Source of the DNA: Prinia subflava
Taxonomy: Eukaryota > Chordata > Aves > Passeriformes > Cisticolidae
Assembly: GCF_021018805.1 (NCBI RefSeq)
Contig: NC_086248.1
Coordinates: forward strand, 96,681,239 to 96,745,238
Direction: 5' to 3'
Length of the DNA: 64,000 bases
The notes below the pieces were generated by a model. It was given only the letters and a program-made list of their open reading frames with translations. It ran no database searches and was not told the origin of the DNA. Positions 1 to 48,000 of this stretch are shown piece by piece. The translations under genes were made by a program, and so were the position numbers. How positions within the stretch are numbered: position 1 is the stretch's first letter; each line of letters starts with the position of its first letter.

Positions 1-188
1 AAATTTACTTAGTAACTAGGGAATTGCCTTTTCCTTCAAGCAATGTTCACATTGTGGCACGAGTGGCCTTTCCTGTAGGATCTAACTTCTGGAATGAAAC
101 TTCCTGTGCTGTTACACATTGAGGGATGTAAAGTTGTCACAACTGATGTTGATATAACCAATAAATAAGCCTCATATCTCTCCTTCAG

Positions 189-335
189 GTGAAGAAAATA
201 GCAGCTGAATACTATGACAACCTGCCCCAGTATAACTCTTGGATAAAAGTACTCTATGACTTCGTGATGGATGACACAATCAGCCCATATTCACGCATGA
301 AAAGGCAATTAAAGGGTGAAGTGAAGCAAGATTAA
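189..335 (+). CDS. DEGS1: DEGS1 last coding exon (partial gene, C-terminal 48 residues)
   Basis: The exon follows a pyrimidine-rich acceptor ending TTCAG and reads in phase 0 for 48 codons to a TAA stop. It begins [13 protein letters not shown] and contains [19 protein letters not shown], the conserved C-terminus of sphingolipid delta4-desaturase. The extreme tail (KGEVKQD) differs from the mammalian tail, as is usual for this family. DEGS1 is an ER membrane di-iron desaturase that converts dihydroceramide to ceramide; the histidine boxes and membrane segments are in upstream exons outside the window. The gene enters from the left edge and ends here, tail-to-tail with NVL. Identification is by recalled family similarity and by the synteny with NVL, CNIH4 and WDR26. 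DEGS2 is a less likely alternative, because the neighbours are those of DEGS1. Confidence 0.95.
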   Translation: MKKIAAEYYDNLPQYNSWIKVLYDFVMDDTISPYSRMKRQLKGEVKQD

Positions 336-970
336 ACTTCTGGCAACCAAAAAACTTTGAAATGTCTGCTTGCTTTAAAGTGGCTGGTATAAAGGTTTCC
401 TGCTCAAGCTGTTCACCTGCGTCCTGAATTAAGATGTACAGCAACATAGCAATGCATCCTTAAGGATTTTGTAGCAGACTCCTACCAGCTGTAACATTCC
501 TCACAGTCCTCAGATTCATTGGTTTAATGTGTCTCTGTTTGCCTAAGGATCAGTGTTATATGCATAATGCAAAATCACTTGTTACAGAATTTACTTTGCT
601 AGGTGTTAAATCTATATAAAATGTCTGTCTGACTCATAACAGTTTAAAAGTTCTCAGTGTAGTATACTGCCCTCAACATGCTATTTAGATGACTAGTTTT
701 AAAATGCTGTACTTACCTGTTAATTCTAAACAAACGTGATTTGTCAACTTAAACTTTCTGTTGAAAATGTTTCCAAACTGATGGTTGGAAGAACTAAATT
801 TGCACAGAAATGTTCAGTCTGCTTTTGTTTAAATATGTGTCATTTGAAGCAATGCTTTAAAGTTCTACCTTTTCTACTGAGAGTACCTTAAAGGAGTAAT
901 CTATCAGAATGAAACTGGTTATCTTTGAGATGGCTTCTGTGGCTTCTTTGTAAAAAAAGGAAAAAAAAAA
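336..970 (+). other. DEGS1: Probable DEGS1 3' UTR (3' end uncertain)
   Basis: AT-rich sequence without coding potential follows the DEGS1 stop. I see no canonical AATAAA before 3351; a TATAAA variant lies at 615-620, and an A-rich run sits at about 951-973. The true cleavage site cannot be fixed from sequence alone, so the end given here is a guess. Confidence 0.4.
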
Positions 971-3900
971 AAGGTGGGGATTTCAAGGTGGGGATTTCAA
1001 GGCCAACTCCAAGGGTCCCAACTACTGCCTGAGCTGCTTCTGTTGGCATGTAGTGTGAGCAGGTGGCATTTAGGTAACTTTATATACCTGATGTGGGGGT
1101 TTGTGTTGGAAAAACCTTGTTACGGAGTTTAGGAGTTTTCTGATCTTCGAAGAAAAATTATTACTATGTTCCTGTGGTTTCAAATATAAATATTTACACT
1201 CATTTGGAAATTTGGCTTTAATGGAAAAGTGAATGGATTGAAACAGATATTCTGGTAAACAAGTCCAGCTACAACCAGTGACAATACTACCTATTAGCAC
1301 ATTAGTCATTTGTGTACACAGAAAGGTTGTTAAATAATCTTGTTTGCTTTTTTCCCCTAAACCTACAATACCTTCCATATGTACTTGTCTTTCTTACATA
1401 TTAAAATGTGGTGAGAGGTGGTGATATCAAATTTCCTGCTTAGGAAACTTTTTACTGGGAACAGATAGACTTGCTGGACAGTGAAGAACCTTTCCATACC
1501 TCAGCACAGCAGATTTGCCTTCTACCCTCCAATGCACTGATGATGGCTTCAGGCAGTTAAAACTGGCTCCAAATCACCCTTAAAGCTCAGATGGTGGCTC
1601 TGTGGTATGTTCTCCTTTAATGTGAAAGATGGAGTCTGAGGGAGGTGGAAGTTGTAGCTGCAGTAATTGAATTTTAGATGCCTTCAGCTCCTGTGTTTTG
1701 GGTTGTTTGTTTGTGTTGAAAAGGTGAATGTCTGAGAAGATTGTACTGGTACATCTTAACTCGGTCTCGGCTGTGGTGCTGTTTTAATGAGTGTTTTGTT
1801 GAGTGTGGGCCCTTATCTTGGCTAAGCAATAGAAGTGGTATGAAAGTCTGCCAGCCACCTACAGAGTGACTCCATTATGCCCATAACCTGCGACGTAGCC
1901 GGTGTGTTGCTCAGGGTGGAGTGTAATGTCAAAACAGGCTTTGTCCAGTGTTTTCACATGTAATTAAAAAGCAAAGATGGAAGTAATACTGGGTGAATTC
2001 TTGATTGGTCCCCTTATGCTGAAGGACTTAAGCTTTAGGGAAATTTGGTAATTCTAAAGCAGATTTGACACCTTGCTATTGAGTGGTGATAACTGCCTTT
2101 GCTCCCTACTCAGGGGAAAACTGACTTGGGTTGAAATACTTGTAAAGGTGTAAGAAGTTGCAAACCTGTTTGTTTTTAAGCCACTTAATATCACTCTTTC
2201 TTTCTTAAATTGTCATTGATGTTGATGATTTATCACAGCTGGATGAAGGATGGAAAGTGTCTACCAAGTTTTATGGCTAAGAGCTAAAGTTAAGAAATCC
2301 AGTTATCCTACGTGAATATTTAAGATAAGCAGAGTTCACAGTAAAAATTTTATAGTTAGTTTCCTACTTCATGGAATTTCTGCTTTTAAACAGGGCTGAA
2401 GTTGCCATCTTTTTGTTTAAAATTGCAAGTGTTGCTGTAAGGTGTTCTGACTATGAGTTTTCCTTTCCTACTCAAATTATAAATACGTTATTTTCACTTC
2501 AAGAGGTACTGAATAGTGGAGAATTTTTAGGGAGATATCTGTGCTTACCATACTCTTTCTGAAACATCTGCTACTGGGTACCTGTTGGAGAACAATTTAC
2601 TGTGTTAGGTTAATCTGACTCAGTGAGATTTAACTTTAGATTTAAGCAATGGCCTGATTCTTGCAAGCATTGGTAGCAACCCTTCTTGGCATATAATTCC
2701 TGTGTAATACTTAAAAAGCCTTAGCAGCTAACAAAAATAATAACTGCAGAAGCACAGAATTTGAAAGGTACTCAGTTTCATCTCTAAAAAAGTTAGAAGC
2801 ATTTCTGATCCCCTGGTGAAAGTAATTAGGACTAGCTGGACTACTTGATATATTCTAAATGAACAATGAATTTAAGTATGACTGGAGAAAGCATGGTGTT
2901 TACTCCAAAGGCATGACATAGAAATATGAAACACTAACATTAAAAAAAACCCCACATATGAACCATCCAGTTACTGCTTTAAGGAATTAAATAGTTGCCA
3001 TTAATACAATTAAAATACATCTGACAGAAAGGGGTTAGTAGAATTTTTGAAACATTTTATCTCAAAGTTGGAGGGAGCTTTCATTGACTCCTGAAGAACA
3101 AACTAAACCTAAAAAGCCTTGACAGTTAACCCAATTGTTTTTTCTAAATCTGTTCAGGCTGAATGAGTTAACTTTGGTGTTTCTACATGTTTATTAGAGT
3201 TTGTTCCTTTCAGTTTGTCAGTTTGGGAAACATCTCCTTTGTGTGAGGTCAGTCAGGAATTTTACCTGTCACCCAAGTATTTTAGTTGCAGATAAATTGT
3301 GCAGAGCTCTGAATCCCCTTCAGGGCTTTTAGACTGACCTGCAGTTTTCAGAATAAATTTCCTGCATGGCTTTTAACACTCCCTGCCCTAATTATCTGGA
3401 GCTGCTTAAAGTGGAGTAAGTAATGCATCCTGGAATCTGATGGCACTAGGCATTAGTTTTCCCACAGGACAGGCGTGGGTATGCTCCTCTTTCAGAACAA
3501 CCCTTGCCTCCGGCATTCCCCGTTTGCTGTTGGACCTGTCTGCTTCCCAGCATTAACGTGCTGAATGGGTGCATGTGTCTGGTTGCAGAGCTCCCTGTTT
3601 CAGACCCTGGGCAGAGATTTCTGCTTGGAATCAGGTCAGCTGAAGCAGCTGAGCCTTCCAGTTGTGTCTTGAACTCCCCTGGTGAACTCACTGAGCGAGC
3701 ACGTAAGGCAAAGGTCTGTGGGTGTTGAGACACGGATCTGTTCGTGGTAAGTGGCCACTGCCAGATGCTGAGGTCAGTGGCTCACCTCTGCCTCCCTGAC
3801 ATTTATTCCTTCTATCAGATGAAGTGGCATGCCACAGCAGAGCTTAAAGCTGTTCATTCCTTATTCAGTGATGAGGCTCAGCAGGTGATAACATCAGTGC

Positions 3901-6750
3901 TACAGACTGCAGGCTGCCCTGCTCCTGTTGGACCAAGGAGGAAAGTGACTTTGAAGCAGCAACCTTATGTAAGTAGTTTGGCACAGCTTTTGGAAACTGT
4001 GCTCCTCTGTAATTTGGAAGTCTCAAAAGACTTGCAGCAAAGCAAGTTCTGCTGTTTAGCTTGTGCATTGCAAGGCACAGGAGCCACTTCTGGGTCTGCC
4101 AACATTGCTTCTGCAAGGAAAACAACCTGATAAGTAGGTGTGTGAATCACATGGATCTGCCTTTAGCACAGCAACCTGCAACTGCACGTAACTGTCTTTT
4201 CTCCAGACAATCTTCTATTTCACAATCAAACCTGAAGTGGGAGACAAGACTTTAGTCAGGACAAAGGTGTGGAAAAAGTTTCCTAAGAGCCAAGAATGAA
4301 GACAGCATTTTACTTTTCTCTTTTTGACAGTCCTCTGTGCTGCCTCTGCCCCCTATCCATGCTTAAGTTAGCACCTGCTATGCTCTGGGACAGGATCATT
4401 CTTGTGGTTTCAATGTGTTGTTAGCCTCAGGAAAAGGGAGAGGCGAATGGCATGATGAACAATTTCTTGATCTTGTCACAACAGAAACAAGATGACTGGA
4501 GGCAAAACCTTGAGGCATGTCTGCTAAGAGGGGTGGTAGCTGCATATGCAGAACAAAGTATTTGTCTCTATGGGGTGAAAAGGCTCATTCCTTAAAGCAG
4601 TTCCTATTTTCTGTGTACAAAGGATCTCTTCTGTACAAAGGATCATTGTTTACTTAGTGATATATACTACAGCCTAAGCAGAATTTCCCACAGGGAGCAG
4701 TGTGGGTGCAACACTCATGTGTGAGCAGGCAAATGGAATTCAGCTGCCCACCCTTGCCTGCTCCTTGCTGCACATGGAGCCCAGACAAGGTGAGCAGACA
4801 GGATATGGACACTTGACTCAGCTGGCTCTTTCTGCCTTTCACTTGAACTTTCAAGATTTTCTTGTGCATTCAAACCCTTCTGAACCCCACTTCCTCTTCC
4901 TTTATCACCTGCTATGAAGAACTATCGTGCGACACCTTGAATAATAAACGTGTTTTGTGCTGGCACTGCTGACAGGGCTGTAGTGCTATTACTACTCCTT
5001 GATAGCACTTCCTCCCTAATCTTGCCTTGCAAGTCCTACTTTGCTTTCTTGCTCCATACATAGACAGGAATATCATCATAAAAGGAAAGGAAAATTCTTA
5101 GATGGATATGCCAGGGCTCGAGGACTCCACTCCTGCCTGAGCTCATCAGCTGCAGCTATCCTCAGGTAGGATAGTAGGAATCTTCTCTGTATACCATAAA
5201 GGAGAAATCACTTATTCTTTTCATTGGTTCACTCAGCCACTCAAGTGAATGAAGTGTATCATTATTATTATACTGTTGTAGTACTAGGAGGTAAGACAGA
5301 GAACTGTGTTTGTGCAGCCTTGAGAAAATAAACCTCAGGAAGAGAACTTACCACCATCTTCCGGGGGTGGTTACAAAGAAGATGGAGGGAGATCCCCTTT
5401 TTACAAGAGTGACATGAAAAAGATGAGGGGTAAAGCGTGCTTGCAATTGGAAATGAGGAAAACTATTCCACTAGTTGATTGTTCCCATTGTGAAAAATCT
5501 CCCCAGGGGAGTGGTGGATTCCCCAGTGTCAGACACTTGTAAGAGTTCACTGGACAGGGTGCTGGGCCATCATGTCTGGACTGCGTTTTGCCAGGAAAGG
5601 TTGAACGAGATGATAATCGAGGTTTCCTTCCACCCTGGTATTGACTGAAAATGATGATGCATCATCTTGGATTTCTGGGAATTATAGCTAAAGCTTCAAG
5701 CCTGATTTACAATTAAAAGCAAGCACATCATCATCTGCTTTATATACAGGGACCTAATTTGTTAGTCTTACGAGTCAGAATTTGAGTCACTGAGGCTCCA
5801 GTTTTCCTAGGACAGGGAGGGAATGTCATCCCATGTAGAGCAAAAATCCCAGTGGTAAGAACAAGCTGCTATGAGCATCAATATTTTTAAAATGCAAGTC
5901 TGTGGTGGTAAGTTATATATGATAACCATCAACATTTACTTTTTGGGTAAAAAGGTGCAGTAAGACTTCTTGTTAGCTGGTAGTTCTGAGAACAGTTTAA
6001 GATGTAAGGTACAATTCTCTATCAAGGTCAGTCTTAAAGTCAGATCTGGTTGTTCAGGGTATTTGTTTAACTGAATTCAAGTAGGAGATTAAAGGATCTT
6101 CCTTTTAAGTGTTTAAATAATAGGAGGGGATGCTTACAGATTAGATGTTGCTTACAAAAACTATTTCATTGGGGTTTTTCCCTGAAGGTTTGTAGGTTTC
6201 ATAGTCTGTCACTTTTCAGTGTTTTGTCTTAACTTGGATACTTCCCCATTTTGAAAATTTATCTGTTTAAGAAAAATAATTAAGAACCACCTTGTTAAGT
6301 ACCTCTTAACTCAAACGTTTCCTAGGTTGTATCACAGCATCATAGCATTTCTCCAGTTTCCAGACTTGACTCTCTCCTAGGTAACCCTCCCAGCTTGCCA
6401 TCTGTGGGCAGTTTATTTTGGTAAGGTGGAAGGGAGCTGTTAGCAGCTCTGAGAACCTGTGCTGGCACAATCTTGTGTCCCCGTACTTGGAAAATGCATG
6501 ATTAATGGTGTGATAACATCCAGTGCAGCACTTTCCCAGGCTTCTTTCACAGCTCTGTCCTCCCAGTGCTTCTTTCAGTGTCCTTGTTCTGGAAAACACA
6601 GCAATTTTCTCTGATGGTTGAAAACAGCTATTTGAGCAGTGTAAACACTTGGAAGGGTTAGCCTGTGCCTCTGAGATTTCTGATGCAGGGCACCAAATAG
6701 ATGAGAATAGTATTAGCTTTTTAGCACTAAGAGCAATAATTTGGAAAATG
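971..6750. other. DEGS1-NVL intergenic region (tail-to-tail)
   Basis: The region lies between two converging 3' ends. It is AT-rich, its short ORFs show no family resemblance, and no splice-consistent exon was recognised. It contains one CR1 remnant (about 5500-5650), a 15-bp direct duplication at about 973-1003, a short near-duplicate at 4611-4644, and an ATT run near 5258. A canonical AATAAA at 3351-3356 could serve a long DEGS1 3' UTR. Nothing else was recognised. Confidence 0.6.
5500..5650 (+). mobile_element. CR1-type LINE 3' fragment
   Basis: The order of conserved pieces matches the 3' region of avian CR1 LINEs: a GGGGAGTGGTGGATTCCCC block, a CACTGGACAGGGTGCTGGG block, then a GA(A/C)GAGATGAT...CCTTCCACCCTGGTA block equivalent to the usual 'gatgat...ccttccaaccc' end. 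It is 5'-truncated and diverged, with no coding frame, so it is an old dead copy. Boundaries are approximate. Confidence 0.65.
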
Positions 6751-6764
6751 TAAATGGTTATAAG

Positions 6765-6983
6765 AAGGAAGCACGAATTGTATCTTTTATTCTGGAGACA
6801 GTTAAATTAAGGATGCATTAGAGCAGTAGGTTGTGATGATCTCTTTTTCAGATGCAGTATAAAAAGTTGAGAGATGAATTTAGTACAGCTCCTTTCCAAC
6901 TTGGCTCTTGAAAACAGGCACAGGAACTGCAGAACTCTTCACCAGTGTAGAGTTAGTCCCTTTTGGGAATGGTCCCAAATGTG
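6765..6983 (-). other. NVL: NVL 3' UTR with AATAAA poly(A) signal at 6786-6791
   Basis: On the minus strand a canonical AATAAA lies about 193 nt after the NVL stop, giving a short 3' UTR with cleavage expected about 10-30 nt further on. A second AATAAA at 6412-6417 could extend it. The choice is inference. Confidence 0.6.
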
Positions 6984-44801
<37,818 letters not shown>

Positions 44802-44825
44802 GGCCGCCACCCCCCCCGAGCGGAG

Positions 44826-44844
44826 ACTCCATTTCCCGGCATGC
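44826..44844 (+). promoter_or_regulatory. ZNF143/THAP11 (SBS2/Ronin-type) binding element
   Basis: ACTCCATTTCCCGGCATGC matches the known consensus ACTACAWYTCCCRGMATGC at 18 of 19 positions (C for A at position 4). Such elements are well known in bidirectional and housekeeping promoters. It lies 25-43 bp upstream of the NVL ATG. Binding is inferred from the motif only. Confidence 0.75.
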
Positions 44845-44864
44845 CGCGCTGCGCGGGCCCGCCC

Positions 44865-44873
44865 GGGCGGGGC
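44865..44873 (+). promoter_or_regulatory. Sp1/KLF-type GC box
   Basis: GGGCGGGGC, a perfect GC box core, sits in the middle of the NVL/CNIH4 gap. In DNA this GC-rich such a match has limited weight on its own. Confidence 0.5.
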
Positions 44874-44932
44874 TGGGCCTACGGCGGCCGGGAGGGCCCG
44901 AGCGCGGCGGGCGCGGCGGCGGCGGCGGCGGG

Positions 44933-45001
44933 ATGGAGTCGGTGGTCTTCATCTTCTCGCTGATCGACTGCTGCGCCCTCATCTTCCTCTCCGTCTACTT
45001 C
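44933..45001 (+). CDS. CNIH4: CNIH4 exon 1 (coding part)
   Basis: 23 codons starting [14 protein letters not shown] and ending VYF. The ATG follows a GGC repeat. The donor is TTC|GTATCCTGC, which fits poorly to the major class but has the GTATCCT core of the U12 class. Confidence 0.95.
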
Positions 45002-48000
45002 GTATCCTGCTCCTCCGGCGCGGGGCCGCGGCGTGGGGGCACCGGGGGGTTGGGGGCGCCGGCGGGGCCGGTGGGCTGAGGGCGGCGGGGCCGCGCCGGG
45101 CGGTGGCCGCGGGCCCGGCGGGGCGGGCGCGGCGCGGTTCGGCCGGAGCGCGCTCGGTCCGCGGGGCCGCGGCGGAGCAGGGGCAGGAGCGGAGCAGGGA
45201 GCGAGCGGTGCTCGGGAGGCACCCGGGCCTAAGAAGTGCGGCCAGCAGAGTTCCCATTGCAAGGACGCCGTGCTCTGTGCAGCTGTGGGGCTCCTCGGCA
45301 GGCAGGGCTCCCATGGCCTTTGTTGGAGGCTGGTCCGCAGTCTGTGCTGGCCGGCGTTGTTGCAGTGTAAAGGCACAGATTTGACTTCTTCTCTTTACTT
45401 TTGTCAAAAAAAAAAGAGGACGGGCTTTCACATTCTTTCAGTCCTGATGGGATTTTTCAGGGTATACCCAGTTCTTCTAGCAAAACCGCTCCAAAAAAAT
45501 TCATCCTAGAGGGATAAATTGTTTGTTGAAAAATCAACAGTCTTTACCCATTCTTTAGCAATAGGAGAAAAAAATCTCTTAATGTTCATTTCCTTGGAAA
45601 AAAGAACCATGAGCTCTACAGGAGACAGCATGGAGAGGTGCACACGTGCATCCTAAGCCTTTTTTTGAGAGGACTTGTCTGTCTGAAATATTCATATTTC
45701 AGTCTGAAAGTTCATTCAGTAATGATGTTACTCTATTACTTCCTAGCGGAGTATTAATTAATTCAAGTTGTTGTAAATGTCGGGGGTAAAAGAAAAAAAA
45801 TAGATTCACTGCTTAAAACTGCGCAATTTTGCGAGGAGAGTTTAAAAGTACATTGACTTGTCCTGCCTATTAAGGTTTAGTTTGGAGGATTGTAGTAACA
45901 ATTTTGATACTAAAAGCACTGAGTTTGCCTCCCTGGTCTGTTTTAAGGCCTGAACTTTAGCACTTGTGCAACAGTTGCCCTTGCGAACCTATAATAAAAT
46001 CACTTGGCCTGATGATAAAATGTAGCCAAGGCTTCTATCTAAAATAGGAGTGAGTTGTAACTAATTGAAAGGCGCCTTCGAGAGAGCAACATAGAGCAAG
46101 GCAGCGAACGCTGAGAGCAGAGAGCTCTCCCCAGTTTGTTGGCTAAAAGTGAAGCTTTGTGTATTCTGAATTAGCATACACTGTTTCCTTATCCTGAACT
46201 TCAGATAATCACGCTATCAGATCTGGAATGTGACTACATCAACGCTAGATCGTGCTGCTCCAAGCTCAATAAAGTAAATTGTTCTTTGCACTTGCTGTGG
46301 TTTGAGAAAACCACATCCTTCATCTGAGCATTGCAAATAACTGGGGTGTGATAGGTGTCTGAGGAGCCTTGATTGGCAGTATTTTGCATGTATCCCTTAT
46401 TTCAGCCTGCTTGGCTTTTTTTGGATGTCCATCTTTCAGCAAATTCCATCACAAAAGTACCATTTTAAATTAATCTGCTTAAAACCCTTAGCATTAAATC
46501 AATGTGGCCTTCCCACATGTCTGTTCATTTTAGTTTAAAGGTATTTTTTCTTAATGTGAGAGGGAATGGTACAGGATCCTGTCAAGCCAAGATCTCTGTA
46601 GTTGCCAGGGGCTGACCCAATTTAACAATGCCAGTTTTTATATTGATCAGCTCTCTTATCTGTTCCAAGCCTGGGGCTGATTGTGCAGGTTTTAATTATC
46701 TGAATTCCTAACCCCACTGTTCTCTGCTGTGAGCTCTGTATACTTTCTGAGTTCTCTTTCTTGAATGCTTGTGCAGTACAGTTGTGTTCAGACTGTGCTG
46801 CTCCCTAGAAATGTTTGTATGCTTGGGAAAAGCACCTCTGTTACAATATCTCAGGGCCTGATTTCTGCTTGCTTGTGTGGAATCTGCCTGAAGATACTGA
46901 TTTGTCCACACTGATGGAACCACATACCCCTGCTGCCAGTTTTTCAGATTTTATGTGGTTATAATCCAATTATAATCCCAAATAGATGACTTGTTCATAA
47001 AGGAATTTACATTTGTGCATGTAACTCTTTCCTCTTTCCCCTTTTTGCAGTGGGTGGTGCCTGAGCTGATTGGCCATGCTGTTGTCACAGTATTAATGCT
47101 TATTTCACTGCACTGGTTCATCTTTCTCCTTAACCTGCCAGTGGCCACATGGAATATATACAGGTGAGTGCTCAAGGGCTTGTGGGGTTTCTTTTAGCAC
47201 TGTTACTAGTTTAGCTTTAAGTGTAGTACAAAGATGAATGATAGGTCATGGTGAGATGTTTCAGTTGTGTTCTTGAGCTGCTTCATTGATCAAACTGACA
47301 TAATTTCTTGTCATTAAAATGAGAAGGAACCCAGCAGTGCAAAGGACATGAAGCTTTTGGCCTTTGCTTGCATTCTCTTTAGTGCCCAGGAGTCTCCATT
47401 TGTGGGTGATTCCCAAATTCACAGGAAATCATAGCAGATTAATTGGGATTATGAAATAGTACTGAAAGCAGAGTTAATAATGCTTTCACGCTGTTCCTGA
47501 TAGTGCTGTCAGTTGTGTTAGTTGATAGTGTTGGTTTTGCCCCCATCCTGCAGGTTTGCATTTGGGAGGGTTTGCAGCCCCTTCACCCCAGGACAGCTGT
47601 CAGTGTCACTGCTCTTTGTGCTCGGGGCTGCCACCCTTGGAAATGGCCGAGTTACCAGTGGGGGTTTCCATGTGGTAACACGGGGACTGTCAGTTCAAAC
47701 CATGTCCTTTTATCTGGTATCATTTGGTGTGTGGAGAGCTGGCCCTTCACAGGTGTTCAGCTGGTGGAAACTGGATCTGGGTTTGTCACAAATTACCTGC
47801 AGTCACTGTACTGAGGGAACCCAAAAGCCCAAATGTTAAAAGTACAGGTTTGGAAAGCTGCTGTAATTCTTGTTGGCCTGAAGCTGCCAGGGCTGTTTGC
47901 AGGGATGGGTTGAGTTGCTGCTAGAATTAAACAAGAAGTTTTCACACCTCTCATTAAAACAAAGTTGAGGATCTCTGTACTGATAACCTGGTGTTCTTGG

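Larger units (their letters stand above)
44802..44932. promoter_or_regulatory. Bidirectional NVL/CNIH4 promoter
   Basis: Only 131 bp separate the minus-strand NVL ATG from the plus-strand CNIH4 ATG, so both core promoters and both 5' UTRs must fit here or overlap the first exons. The gap is CpG-rich with no TATA box visible. It contains a ZNF143/THAP11-like element (44826-44844), an Sp1-type GC box (44865-44873) and a GGC repeat just before the CNIH4 ATG. Shared regulation of both housekeeping genes is inferred. Confidence 0.85.

Noticed and set aside
44802..44810. In-frame GTG upstream of the NVL ATG as an alternative start
   Set aside because: The ATG at 44801 gives a 19-codon first exon like the human one and has a good Kozak context; GTG initiation is not needed.
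45995..46060. snoRNA-like C box (CTGATGATAA) in CNIH4 intron 1
   Set aside because: No properly spaced D box (CTGA) and terminal stem could be found, so a C/D snoRNA is not supported.
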